A DNA stretch of 64,000 nucleotides from NCBI GenBank assembly GCA_005405945.1, contig BJHW01000001.1:8928001-8992000 (forward strand). Reading direction: 5' to 3'. A program made the translations under genes and the position numbers. The notes under the pieces are model-generated. The model was not told the origin of the DNA, searched no databases, and was given only the letters and a program-made list of their open reading frames with translations. Origin of the DNA: Streptomyces violaceusniger (GTDB taxonomy: Bacteria; Actinomycetota; Actinomycetes; Streptomycetales; Streptomycetaceae). Below, in pieces: positions 46,285 to 55,099 of this stretch. Position 1 is the first letter of the stretch. Each line of letters starts with the position of its first letter.

Positions 46285-47001
46285 CTACCGCGTGGTGAAA
46301 GCGCCTCCGTTGACGTGAATGGTCTGGCCGGTGATGTGCCGCGCGCCGGGCGAGGCGAGGAAGAAGGCGGTCTGCGCGATGTCCCAGACAGTGCCCACAC
46401 GCTTGTTGTGGGTCTCCGCCACGAGCGCGGCGCGGCGTTCGTCGGTCATCTGGCCCTGGAAGAAGTTCGTACCGGCGATGAAGCCCGCGGAGATGACATT
46501 GCAGGTGACGCCCTTCGGCGCGAGCTCGGCGGAGGTCGAGGCGTTCCATGCGGCCAGGGCGGCCTTCGCCGCGCCGTACGAGCCGCCCCGGCGCTCGGCG
46601 CCGATCGAGCCGATGCTGATGACGGAACCGCCGCCGGTCAGCTTCTCCTGGACCGAGGCGGTGGTCAGCACCGCGGTGAGCAGGTTCTGGGACAGGCTGC
46701 TGTGCCACTGGGCGAGCAGCGCGTCCAGGGGCGAGAGGCCGTCGGACGCCGCTTCGGGCAGTCCGCCCGCCGCGTTGACCAGGACGTCCAGCTCGCCGAG
46801 CCGGTCGGCGAGGGCGGCGACCGGCTCGGGGGAGCCGGCGTCACAGACGACGCCGTGCGCACCCGTCTCCTTGGCGGTCTGTTCGACGGTGTCGGGGTGG
46901 CGGCCGGTGATGAAGACCTCCGCCTGGTCGGCGATGAACGCCTCCGCGATGGCGCGGCCGATGCCGCTGGTGCCACCGGTGATGAGCACGGTCCGGCTCA
47001 C
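46285..47001 (-). CDS. SDR-family oxidoreductase
   Basis: 238 residues. Cofactor motif LITGGTSGIGRAIAEAF, NAAGG in place of NNAG, catalytic SIGSIGAERRGGSYGAAK with the complete YxxxK, and the C-terminal GQTIHVNGGAFTTR. It is a classical short-chain dehydrogenase. GTG at 47001 has GGAGGAG upstream. It diverges from a MarR-family gene, with a perfect operator-like palindrome between them. Confidence 0.9.
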   Translation of the reverse strand: MSRTVLITGGTSGIGRAIAEAFIADQAEVFITGRHPDTVEQTAKETGAHGVVCDAGSPEPVAALADRLGELDVLVNAAGGLPEAASDGLSPLDALLAQWHSSLSQNLLTAVLTTASVQEKLTGGGSVISIGSIGAERRGGSYGAAKAALAAWNASTSAELAPKGVTCNVISAGFIAGTNFFQGQMTDERRAALVAETHNKRVGTVWDIAQTAFFLASPGARHITGQTIHVNGGAFTTR

Positions 47002-47020
47002 AACTCCTCCTCCACTCAGC

Positions 47021-47040
47021 TACGTTTAGGTCTAAACGTA
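47021..47040. promoter_or_regulatory. Palindromic MarR-type operator
   Basis: TACGTTTAGGTCTAAACGTA is a perfect inverted repeat with 9-bp arms and a 2-bp centre. It lies 19 bp upstream of the SDR start and 26 bp upstream of the MarR start, so the MarR protein can control both. Confidence 0.88.
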
Positions 47041-47066
47041 ACTCATGGCGACAGGAGAACGCATCC

Positions 47067-47636
47067 ATGGCCGACCCCGACCCCACCCCCGATGTCCCGG
47101 AGCCCGGTGCCTATGGCGCATCGGAGGAGCCCGGGGCCGTCCATTCCGCCGCGGACATCGCCGCGGCCTGGCGGCGGGAGCGCCCGGGTGCCCCCACGGA
47201 GTCGATCGAGATCGTCACCCCCATCTGGTGGCTGGGGAAGCTCTTCGCCGACGACCGCGACCGGGCGCTGCGCGCGGCGGGGATCGACGCGGCCACCCTC
47301 GATCTGCTGTCCGTCATCCGCCGCTCCGGCCCGCCCTACGCCCTGAGTACGCGCGAGATCGCCCGCCGGACCATGGTGACCGCCGGAGCGATCTCGCAGC
47401 GCGTCGCCCGGGCCGAGCGGGAAGGCCTCGTCGTGCGCAGACCCGGGACCACCGGCCGTCGCGCCGTCCTGGTGTGTCTGACGGCCGAGGGCCACGCCCT
47501 CATCGAGCGGTCCGTCGACACCGTGCTCGGCCGCGAGGCCAGGCTGGTGCGCGGCCTGTCGGACGAGGAGCGCACGGTGCTCGCCGGGCTGCTGGACAGG
47601 CTGATGGCGGACGTCCGGCGGCGTACGGGGCGGTGA
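47067..47636 (+). CDS. MarR-family transcriptional regulator
   Basis: 189 residues. A winged helix domain of the MarR type is seen at about 60-150 (LSTREIARRTMVTAGAISQR, VARAEREGLVVRRPG, VCLTAEGHALIERS). The N-terminal 40 residues are acidic and probably disordered. ATG at 47067 has AGGAGAACG upstream. By position it represses itself and the divergent SDR gene through the 47021-47040 palindrome. Confidence 0.88.
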   Translation: MADPDPTPDVPEPGAYGASEEPGAVHSAADIAAAWRRERPGAPTESIEIVTPIWWLGKLFADDRDRALRAAGIDAATLDLLSVIRRSGPPYALSTREIARRTMVTAGAISQRVARAEREGLVVRRPGTTGRRAVLVCLTAEGHALIERSVDTVLGREARLVRGLSDEERTVLAGLLDRLMADVRRRTGR

Positions 47637-47663
47637 CCGGGCGAGGGCCCGGAGCCCGCCGCT

Positions 47664-47698
47664 TTGACGAAACATACGGTCCAGTGCATACTCATGCA
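47664..47698 (+). promoter_or_regulatory. argG promoter with probable ArgR box
   Basis: TTGACG (47664-47669) and CATACT (47687-47692) are spaced by 17 bp. The -10 is inside TGCATACTCATGCA (47685-47698), a TGCAT-N4-ATGCA inverted repeat. The same GxATAxTCATGC core is at the argC promoter. Confidence 0.78.
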
Positions 47699-47728
47699 GA
47701 GAAGCGCATGGATCGTAAGGAGGCACCC

Positions 47729-48925
47729 GTGACCGAGCGCGTCGTACTCGCCTACTCGGGCGGCCTGGACACCTCCGTCGCCATCGGCTGGATCGCCGAG
47801 GAGACGGGTGCCGAGGTCATCGCCGTCGCCGTGGACGTCGGCCAGGGTGGCGAGGACCTGGACGTCATCCGCAAGCGCGCGCTCGCCTGCGGGGCGGTCG
47901 AGGCGGAGGTCGCGGACGCCAAGGACGAGTTCGCCGAGGAGTACTGCCTTCCGGCGATCAAGGCCAACGCGCTGTACATGGACCGCTACCCGCTGGTCTC
48001 CGCGCTGTCCCGGCCGACGATCGTGAAGCACCTGGTGGCCGCCGCCCGCAAGCACGGCGCCGGGACCGTCGCCCACGGCTGCACCGGCAAGGGGAACGAC
48101 CAGGTGCGGTTCGAGGCCGGTATCTCCTCCCTCGCCCCCGATCTGACCTGCATCGCGCCGGTCCGGGACTACGCGATGACCCGGGACAAGGCGATCGCCT
48201 TCTGCGAGGCCAAGGGCCTGCCGATCGCGACCACCAAGAAGTCCCCGTACTCGATCGACCAGAACGTCTTCGGGCGGGCCGTGGAGACCGGCTTCCTGGA
48301 GGACATCTGGAACGCGCCGATCGAGGACGTCTACGAGTACACCTCCGACCCGGCCGCCCCGCGCGAGGCCGACGAGGTGATCATCACCTTCGAGAAGGGC
48401 GTCCCCGTCGCGATCGACGGCGAGCGCGTCACCGTGCTCCAGGCCATCCAGCGGCTGAACGAGCGGGCGGGCGCCCAGGGCGTCGGCCGGATCGACATGG
48501 TCGAGGACCGGCTGGTGGGCATCAAGTCGCGGGAGGTCTACGAGGCGCCCGGCGCCATCGCGCTGATCACCGCCCACCAGGAGCTGGAGGCCGTCACCGT
48601 GGAGCGCGAGCTGGCCCGCTACAAGCGGCAGGTCGAGCAGCGCTGGGGCGAGCTGGTCTACGACGGTCTGTGGTTCTCGCCGCTCAAGCGGGCCCTGGAC
48701 GGATTCATCGCCGAGGCGAACGAGCACGTCTCCGGCGAGATCCGGATGACCCTGCACGGCGGCCGGGCCGTCGTCACCGGACGGAAGTCGCACACCTCGC
48801 TGTACGACTTCCACCTGGCGACCTACGACACCGGCGACACCTTCGACCAGTCGCTGTCCAAGGGCTTCATCGAGATCTTCGGGATGTCCAGCAAGATCGC
48901 CGCGAAGCGGGACCTGCGGCAGTAG
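47729..48925 (+). CDS. argG: Argininosuccinate synthase
   Basis: 398 residues. It joins citrulline and aspartate using ATP. The N-terminal ATP-loop is LAYSGGLDTSVAIGWIAEE; further blocks are HGCTGKGNDQVRFE and TTKKSPYSIDQNVFGRAVE. GTG at 47729 has AAGGAGG five bases upstream. Followed by argH after a strong hairpin. The probable ArgR box at its promoter places it in the arginine regulon. Confidence 0.97.
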   Translation: MTERVVLAYSGGLDTSVAIGWIAEETGAEVIAVAVDVGQGGEDLDVIRKRALACGAVEAEVADAKDEFAEEYCLPAIKANALYMDRYPLVSALSRPTIVKHLVAAARKHGAGTVAHGCTGKGNDQVRFEAGISSLAPDLTCIAPVRDYAMTRDKAIAFCEAKGLPIATTKKSPYSIDQNVFGRAVETGFLEDIWNAPIEDVYEYTSDPAAPREADEVIITFEKGVPVAIDGERVTVLQAIQRLNERAGAQGVGRIDMVEDRLVGIKSREVYEAPGAIALITAHQELEAVTVERELARYKRQVEQRWGELVYDGLWFSPLKRALDGFIAEANEHVSGEIRMTLHGGRAVVTGRKSHTSLYDFHLATYDTGDTFDQSLSKGFIEIFGMSSKIAAKRDLRQ

Positions 48926-48977
48926 CCTTCGCACCAGCGTCAAGCCCGCGTACCCGACGTACGCGACGCATCACGAG

Positions 48978-49007
48978 CCGCCTCCCCGCTCCGCGGCGGG
49001 GAGGCGG
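48978..49007 (+). terminator. Strong hairpin between argG and argH
   Basis: A perfect 12-bp stem (CCGCCTCCCCGC with GCGGGGAGGCGG) and a TCCGCG loop, 53 bp after argG and 31 bp before argH. It could act as a partial terminator or RNA-stability element inside the operon. Confidence 0.7.
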
Positions 49008-49038
49008 TCGCACACCCACAGCCGACAGGAGCAACAGC

Positions 49039-50469
49039 GTGAGCAACGGCAACAGCGGCGACGTCCGGCTCTGGGGCGGCCGCTTCGCCGACGGCCCGTC
49101 CGAGGCACTGGAGAAGCTCAGCGCCTCCGTGCACTTCGACTGGCGCCTGGCGCCGTATGACATCGCCGGATCCCGCGCCCACGCCCGGGTGCTGCACACG
49201 GCGGGGCTGCTTAACCCCGATGAGCTGGAGCGGATGCTGGCGGGTCTGGACCGGCTGGAGGCCGATGTCGCCTCCGGCGACTTCACCGGCACCATCGCCG
49301 ACGAGGACGTCCACACCGCCCTGGAGCGCGGACTGCTGGAGCGGCTGGGCCCGGATCTCGGCGGCAAGCTGCGGGCCGGACGGTCCCGCAACGACCAGAT
49401 CGCCACCCTCTTCCGGATGTATCTGCGCGACCACGCCCGGATCATCGGCGGGCTGATCGCCGACCTCCAGCAGGCCCTGGTGGGACTCGCGGAGGCGCAC
49501 CCGGACGTGGCGATGCCCGGCCGTACGCACCTTCAGCACGCCCAGCCGGTGCTCTTCGCCCACCATGTCCTCGCCCATGTCCAGGCGCTGTCCCGGGACG
49601 CGGAGCGGCTGCGGCAGTGGGACGAGCGCACCGCCGTCTCGCCGTACGGCTCGGGCGCGCTGGCCGGGTCCTCGCTGGGTCTCGACCCGCAGGCGGTCGC
49701 GGCCGACCTCGGCTTCGAGCGGGGCTCGTCCGCCAACTCGCTCGACGGCACGGCCTCCCGTGACTTCGTGGCCGAGTTCGCGTTCATCACCGCCATGATC
49801 GGCGTCGATCTGTCGCGGATCGCTGAGGAGATCATCCTCTGGAACACGAAGGAGTTCTCCTTCGTGACCCTCCACGACGCCTTCTCCACCGGCTCCTCGA
49901 TCATGCCGCAGAAGAAGAACCCGGACATCGCGGAGCTCGCGCGCGGCAAGTCCGGCCGGCTGATCGGCAACCTCACCGGGCTGCTGGCCACGCTCAAGGC
50001 CCTGCCGCTCGCGTACAACCGCGACCTCCAGGAGGACAAGGAGCCGGTCTTCGACTCCTGTGACCAGCTGGAGGTGCTGCTCCCGGCCTTCACCGGGATG
50101 ATGGCCACGCTGACCGTCAACCGCGAGCGCATGGAGGAGCTGGCCCCGGCCGGGTTCTCGCTCGCCACCGACATCGCCGAATGGCTGGTGCGGCAGGGCG
50201 TGCCGTTCCGGGTGGCGCACGAGGTCGCGGGGGAATGCGTCAAGGAGTGCGAGCGGACGGGCATCGAGCTCGACCAGCTCACCGACGAGCAGTTCGCGAA
50301 GATCTCGCCGCATCTGACGCCCGAGGTCCGGAGCGTCCTCAATGTGCAGGGCGCGCTGGCCGCGCGCGGCGGACGCGGCGGCACCGCCCCCGTGGCGGTG
50401 CGGGCCCAGCTCGCGGAGGTCAAGGAGGATCTGGCCGCTCAGTACGCGTGGGCGGGCGCCAAGCGCTGA
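49039..50469 (+). CDS. argH: Argininosuccinate lyase
   Basis: 476 residues. It splits argininosuccinate into arginine and fumarate, the last step of the pathway. The superfamily signature GSSIMPQKKNPD is present, with LWGGRFADGPSE at the start and AGRSRNDQIATLFR. GTG at 49039 has ACAGGAGC upstream. It lies in the argGH unit 20 kb from argCJBDR. Confidence 0.97.
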   Translation: MSNGNSGDVRLWGGRFADGPSEALEKLSASVHFDWRLAPYDIAGSRAHARVLHTAGLLNPDELERMLAGLDRLEADVASGDFTGTIADEDVHTALERGLLERLGPDLGGKLRAGRSRNDQIATLFRMYLRDHARIIGGLIADLQQALVGLAEAHPDVAMPGRTHLQHAQPVLFAHHVLAHVQALSRDAERLRQWDERTAVSPYGSGALAGSSLGLDPQAVAADLGFERGSSANSLDGTASRDFVAEFAFITAMIGVDLSRIAEEIILWNTKEFSFVTLHDAFSTGSSIMPQKKNPDIAELARGKSGRLIGNLTGLLATLKALPLAYNRDLQEDKEPVFDSCDQLEVLLPAFTGMMATLTVNRERMEELAPAGFSLATDIAEWLVRQGVPFRVAHEVAGECVKECERTGIELDQLTDEQFAKISPHLTPEVRSVLNVQGALAARGGRGGTAPVAVRAQLAEVKEDLAAQYAWAGAKR

Positions 50470-50472
50470 CGC

Positions 50473-50514
50473 GGAGAGACGGCCAGGGAGAGACGGTCAG
50501 CGAGAGACGGAATG
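50473..50514 (+). repeat. Three 14-bp tandem units after argH
   Basis: GGAGAGACGGCCAG, GGAGAGACGGTCAG and CGAGAGACGGAATG follow one another, beginning 3 bp after the argH stop and ending before the aldo/keto reductase. Confidence 0.85.
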
Positions 50515-50534
50515 GGAGAGGCGGGGACGGAGCC

Positions 50535-51524
50535 ATGGGTGTCGAACGTCTCGCGGAGATCGCGGCCCCCGGGGCGGGGGTGGCCCGGATCGGGCTCGGC
50601 CTGGCCGCGGTCGGCCGCCCCGCCTACATCAACCTCGGCCGGGACCGTGACCTCCCGGCCGAGCGCCCGGTCGAGGTGATGCGTCGGCGCAGCCATGAGC
50701 TGCTGGACGCCGCGTACGCCGCCGGGGTGCGCTATCTGGACGCGGCGCGCTCCTACGGCCGGGCCGAGGAGTTCCTGGCCGACTGGCTGCGGGACCGCCC
50801 GGACGCCGCGAGGGACGTGGTCGTGGGCTCCAAGTGGGGCTATACGTATGTCGCCGAGTGGCGTACGGACGCCGAGACGCACGAGGTCAAGGACCATGGC
50901 GTCGAGACCTTCGAGCGGCAGCGCGAGCTGACCGACGCGCTGCTCGGCGACCGGCTGGATCTCTACCAGATCCACTCGGTGACCCCCGACAGCCCCGCCC
51001 TGACCGACCGCGGGCTGCACGCGCGGCTGGCGGAACTCGCCGCGGAGGGCGTGACGGTCGGCGTGTCCACCAGCGGTCCGCGCCAGGCCGAGGCGATCCG
51101 CGCCGCGCTGGCCGTGGAGGTCGACGGCCGGCCGCTGTTCCGTACCGTCCAGTCCACCTACAACCTGCTGGAGCCCTCGGCCGGGGCGGCGCTGGCCGAG
51201 GCCCATGAGGCGGGCCGGGCGGTCATCGTCAAGGAAGCCGTGGCCAACGGCCGGCTCACCGAGGCGGCCGAGCGGCTGCCGGAGGCCCTGCGCCAGGTGG
51301 CCGAGGAGACGGGCGCCACTCCGGACGCCGTCGCGCTGGCCGCGGTGCTGTACCGGCCCTGGGTGACGGTCGTCCTCTCCGGCGCCGCCACGAAGGACCA
51401 GCTGCGCTCCAACCTGGCCGCCGCCGACCTCCGCCTGGACGGGCCCCGGCTGGCCCGGCTGGAGGAACTGGCCGAGCCCCCGGAGGCCTACTGGCGGCAC
51501 CGCTCGCAGCTGCCCTGGGCCTGA
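50535..51524 (+). CDS. Aldo/keto reductase
   Basis: 329 residues. AKR fold: RIGLGLAAVGRPAYIN at the start, RYLDAARSYGRAEEFLADW with catalytic tyrosine, VVVGSKWGYTYVA with the lysine, YQIHSVTPDS with the histidine region and a C-terminal ATKDQLRSNLAAADL cofactor segment. NADPH-dependent reduction of an aldehyde or ketone is expected; the substrate is unknown. ATG at 50535 with GGAG close upstream. Confidence 0.87.
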   Translation: MGVERLAEIAAPGAGVARIGLGLAAVGRPAYINLGRDRDLPAERPVEVMRRRSHELLDAAYAAGVRYLDAARSYGRAEEFLADWLRDRPDAARDVVVGSKWGYTYVAEWRTDAETHEVKDHGVETFERQRELTDALLGDRLDLYQIHSVTPDSPALTDRGLHARLAELAAEGVTVGVSTSGPRQAEAIRAALAVEVDGRPLFRTVQSTYNLLEPSAGAALAEAHEAGRAVIVKEAVANGRLTEAAERLPEALRQVAEETGATPDAVALAAVLYRPWVTVVLSGAATKDQLRSNLAAADLRLDGPRLARLEELAEPPEAYWRHRSQLPWA

Positions 51525-51754
51525 CGGCTCGCCGTCAAGCCCGGCCGGCGATTGAGGCCACGCCCGGAGGGCGTGCGGGGGGACGGGGGAGAGACACGGC
51601 TACGGGGTGTCCGCCGCGTGGCAGGGCTTCGCCCCGGGCCCCGGGGTCTGGGGCTTCAGCCCCAGTCGCGGGAAGGGGCGGGGAGGGGGGAAGCACCGAT
51701 ATGCGGCTCCGCCGCGTGGCCCGCCGCAGGCGTACGCGTACCGCCGGACACCCG
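51525..51754. repeat. Dispersed Streptomyces-type repeats in the gap after the aldo/keto reductase
   Basis: GTCAAGCCCGGCCGGCGATT at 51534-51553 (continuing GAGG) is a motif often seen between Streptomyces genes. GCGGGAAGGGGCGGGGAG at 51668-51685 is the same element as the inverted flanks of the 16.5-17.3 kb array. A GGGGCTTCAGCCCC hairpin lies at 51650-51663. No gene seen. Confidence 0.7.
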
Positions 51755-52561
51755 CTACAGCAGGCTCAGGAACGAACGGACCGCACGGGCGTACGGCCGG
51801 GGCGCGTCGTCGTGGATCCAGTGACCGCACCCGGCGAACTCGCGGAGCCACGTGTTGGGGCGGCGGGTGGCCATCTCGTGGGCGTGGCCCGGCGGCAGCA
51901 GCGAGCTGTGCTCGCCGCGCATCAGCAGCGCGGGGCAGGCGGAGCCCAGCCAGTCGTCCCAGAAGTCACCACACATGGCCTGCTGGGACGCCATCATGTG
52001 GCTGGGCTCGAACAGCAGCCGCCAGCCGCCCGTTTGCGGGTCCGGCTCGGCGCTGTCCAGGAAGTACGAGGCGTCCGGGATGCCGCGGGACTCGATGGCG
52101 GCGCGCAGCTTCTCCCGGTCCACGGCCCAGGTCGGCCAGCCGGAGACATCGAGCACCGGATGGCTGACCACCGGACGGTCCGTCACCGCGCCGATGTCCT
52201 CGACGACGAGCGCGCTCACCAGGTCCGGGTGGCGGGCGGCCAGCGCGTAGGCGCCGACCGCGCCCGTGGAGTGGGCGACGACCGGGACCGGGCCGAGACC
52301 CAGCTCCCGCAGCAGCGCGGCGGCGTCGGCCACGTACTCGTCCAGCGTGAAGGGGCCACCGCCGCCGGTCAGTCCGTGCCCCCGTTGATCGAGGGCTATC
52401 AGCCGCCGTTCGGGGGCGAGGGCGGCGGCCAGCGGCGCGTACATCCGGCCCCGGCCGAAGTGGCCGTGCAGGGCCAGGACCGGGGCGCCCGGTCCGCCGA
52501 AATCGGTCACGGCGAACCGCCGACCGCGCAGCATCACGAAGTCGGGGGAGGGCACGGTCAT
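51755..52561 (-). CDS. Alpha/beta-hydrolase fold protein
   Basis: 268 residues. ALHGHFGRGRMYAPLA is the oxyanion block, VVAHSTGAVGAYALA has the nucleophile serine, an acid lies in LLMRGEHSSLLP, and the histidine is in FAGCGHWIHDD. This is an esterase/epoxide-hydrolase-like enzyme of unknown substrate. Starts at 52561 (MTVPS), 52570 and 52582 are all possible; none has a strong ribosome site. Confidence 0.83.
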   Translation of the reverse strand: MTVPSPDFVMLRGRRFAVTDFGGPGAPVLALHGHFGRGRMYAPLAAALAPERRLIALDQRGHGLTGGGGPFTLDEYVADAAALLRELGLGPVPVVAHSTGAVGAYALAARHPDLVSALVVEDIGAVTDRPVVSHPVLDVSGWPTWAVDREKLRAAIESRGIPDASYFLDSAEPDPQTGGWRLLFEPSHMMASQQAMCGDFWDDWLGSACPALLMRGEHSSLLPPGHAHEMATRRPNTWLREFAGCGHWIHDDAPRPYARAVRSFLSLL

Positions 52562-52863
52562 CGTGGTCACCCGCGGCACCATAGTGGCCGCGCCCGGTGG
52601 TGACCAGCGGGTAGCGGAATCAGGCCTTCCGTAAAACGGGTGACCCGTGACACCGGCCGGACCGTCGGCCGCCGGACCGCGAGGCGGCGTTCTCGGCCAA
52701 ACCCGGCCCGGACACACAAACGCGGCGGCCCGCACGGAACCGCCGCGGCCCGGACGCACGAACGCGGCGGGCCGGCGCAGAACCGCCGTGGCCCGGACAC
52801 ACGACGCGGCGGCCCGGAAACTCCGGACCGCCGCGGTTCGCCCGAAACGTCAGGTGTCAGCCG
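52562..52863. repeat. Three tandem 42-43 bp hairpin units in the gap upstream of the hydrolase
   Basis: GCCCGGAC starts at 52706, 52748 and 52791. Each unit holds CGCGGCGG then CCGCCG(C/T)G, able to form an 8-bp stem (52721-52728 with 52740-52747; 52763-52770 with 52783-52790; 52805-52812 with 52828-52835). They follow the acyltransferase gene on the minus strand and would make three terminators in a row. The rest of the gap is unremarkable. Confidence 0.8.
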
Positions 52864-53538
52864 TTATGCGGCCGACTTCGCCTTCGTGGCGTAGATGTCC
52901 ACGTACTCCTGCCCCGACAGCCGCATGACCTCGCTCATCACCTCGTCGGTCACGGCCCGCAGCACATAGCGGTCGCGGTCCATGCCCTCGTAGCGGGTGA
53001 ACTCCAGCGGCTCGCCGAAGCGGACCTCGACCTTGCCCGGCCGCGGCAGCCCCTTGCCGCCCGGCTGGATCCGGTCGGTACCGATCATCGCGAACGGCAC
53101 CACGGGCGCGCCGGTCATCAGCGCGAGGCGGGCGATACCGGTGCGGCCGCGGTAGAGGCGGCCGTCGGGGGAGCGGGTGCCCTCGGGGTAGATGCCGAAG
53201 ACCCTGCCCTCCTCCAGCACCCGGCGCCCCGTCATCAGCGCCGCGACGCCGCCGCGTCCGCCGTCCCGGTCCACCGGGATCATGCCGACGCCGGTGAAGA
53301 ACCAGGCCATCAGGCGGCCCTTGAGGCCCTTGCCCGTGACGTACTCGTCCTTGCCGATGAAGAAGACCTGACGGTCACAGACCAGCGGCAGGATCATCGA
53401 GTCGATGAAGGTGAGATGGTTCCCGGCGAGGATCACCGGGCCCGAGCCCGGAATGCCCTCGGCCCCCTCGACCCGTGGGCGGAACATCAGGCGCATCAGC
53501 GGACCGAGTACTGCCTTCAGAAACGCGAATCGGGACAC
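52864..53538 (-). CDS. 1-acyl-sn-glycerol-3-phosphate acyltransferase (PlsC family)
   Basis: 224 residues. The acyltransferase motif NHLTFIDS (NHX4D) is near residue 40, followed by IPVDRDGGRGG, IYPEGTRSPDGRLYRG and VVPFAMIGTDRI. It would transfer an acyl group to lysophosphatidate or a similar acceptor at the membrane. GTG at 53538 has GGAGGGCCC just upstream; the longer frame has no such site. It is likely co-terminal with the hairpin array. Confidence 0.9.
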   Translation of the reverse strand: MSRFAFLKAVLGPLMRLMFRPRVEGAEGIPGSGPVILAGNHLTFIDSMILPLVCDRQVFFIGKDEYVTGKGLKGRLMAWFFTGVGMIPVDRDGGRGGVAALMTGRRVLEEGRVFGIYPEGTRSPDGRLYRGRTGIARLALMTGAPVVPFAMIGTDRIQPGGKGLPRPGKVEVRFGEPLEFTRYEGMDRDRYVLRAVTDEVMSEVMRLSGQEYVDIYATKAKSAA

Positions 53539-53800
53539 GGGCCCTCCGGTCGGGGTCAAGGTCTGGGACGCTACCGTGTACGGTCCGTCAACCTCGTACC
53601 GCACCAGAGCGCCGATGAGGACGATACTCGCCGGTCGCGCTCCGGCGCACACCAGGTTCACCCACCTGATACGCAGTGTTGACCCACGTTCCCCACGCGT
53701 TTCGCCCGATGTCTCCCGGTGGAAAGCCGCCCACGCCTACCATCAGGCCGTTCTCTGACGGGATTTGACAGGTGTTGAACACCACATCGAGGAGTGCTGC

Positions 53801-54964
53801 ATGGAGCGGGAGCAGAAGCCCGGACGGCGCGCCCTGCTGGGGGCCGCGGCCCTCGGCGCGGGAGCGATGGCGCTGAGCGGCGCGGGCACGGCGACGGCCG
53901 CGGGGACGCAGACCGCGCCGAACGCGGCCGCGGGAACGTCCGGCCGGGGCCATGAGCTGCCGGTCCCCACCGTGATCGGCCACCGCGGCGCCAGCGGCTA
54001 CCGGCCCGAGCACACCCTCGGCTCGTACCAGCTCGCCCTGGACATGGGCGCGGACATCATCGAGCAGGATCTGGTCCCCACCAAGGACGGCCATCTGGTC
54101 TGCCGCCACGAGAACGACATCACGGCCACCACGGACGTCTCCGCCCATCCGGAGTTCGCCGACCGCAAGACCACCAAGACGGTCGACGGCACCAAGCTCA
54201 CCGGCTGGTTCACCGAGGACTTCACCCTCGCCGAGCTGAAGACGCTGCGCGCCAAGGAGCGCATCCCGGGCAACCGCCAGCGCAACACCCTCTACGACGG
54301 CCGCTGGGCGGTGCCCACCTTCGAAGAGGTGCTCCAGTGGGCCGAGCGCGAGGGCCGCGAGCGCGGCCGCCGGATCTGGCTGTACGTGGAGACCAAGCAC
54401 CCCACCTACTTCCGCAAGCTCGGCCTCGGCCTCGAGGAGCCGCTGGCCAGGCTGCTGCGCCGGTACGGCCGCCACAAGAAGGACGCGGCGCTGTTCCTGC
54501 AGTCCTTCGAGCCGAGCAGCATCCAGCGGCTGCGCAAGCTGGTGGACACCCCGGCCGTCGTGCTGCTGTCCACCGTCAACAGCCGGCCCTGGGACTTCGT
54601 CGAGGCGAACGACCCGCGGACGGTCGCGGACCTGGTCAAGCCCGAGGGGCTCAAGTGGATCGCGAGCTACGCCCAGGGCATCGGCCCCGACCTGTCGGTC
54701 ATCATCCCCCGGACGCCGGACGGCAAGCTGGGCACGCCGACGAGTGTGGTGAAGGACGCGCACGCGGCGGGGCTGATCCTGCACCCGTACACCATGCGCA
54801 ACGAGAACACCTTCCTCCCGGCCGACTTCCGCCGCGGCAGCGACCCCAACGCCTACGGTGACGCTTTCGGGGCGTTCAAGGCATACTTCGCGACCGGAAT
54901 CGACGGAATCTTCTCCGACAACCCGGACACCGCGCTGCTCGCGGCGGCGGACTTCCGCAAGTGA
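53801..54964 (+). CDS. Glycerophosphodiester phosphodiesterase, Tat-exported
   Basis: 387 residues. The N terminus KPGRRALLGAAALGAGAMAL is a twin-arginine signal. The GDPD fold has GHRGASGYRPEHTLGSYQLA, the acidic pair in IIEQDLVPTKDGHLVCRHE, YVETKHP and QSFEPSSIQRLRKL. It hydrolyses deacylated phospholipid diesters outside the membrane, giving glycerol 3-phosphate. ATG at 53801 has GAGGAG upstream. Unlike the small cytoplasmic type it has a long insert (about 110-170). Confidence 0.9.
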   Translation: MEREQKPGRRALLGAAALGAGAMALSGAGTATAAGTQTAPNAAAGTSGRGHELPVPTVIGHRGASGYRPEHTLGSYQLALDMGADIIEQDLVPTKDGHLVCRHENDITATTDVSAHPEFADRKTTKTVDGTKLTGWFTEDFTLAELKTLRAKERIPGNRQRNTLYDGRWAVPTFEEVLQWAEREGRERGRRIWLYVETKHPTYFRKLGLGLEEPLARLLRRYGRHKKDAALFLQSFEPSSIQRLRKLVDTPAVVLLSTVNSRPWDFVEANDPRTVADLVKPEGLKWIASYAQGIGPDLSVIIPRTPDGKLGTPTSVVKDAHAAGLILHPYTMRNENTFLPADFRRGSDPNAYGDAFGAFKAYFATGIDGIFSDNPDTALLAAADFRK

Positions 54965-55099
54965 TCCGTCCGTGAGAGGTGGCGGCGGGGTGGCGGCGGG
55001 GGCGCGCGAGCGTCAAGGCGCGGCCCCGCCGCTCCCCCGGTCGGGTGAGACCGTGGTCACCCGGCAACCACCCCACGACCGCCCCTCGTCCCGCCCGGC

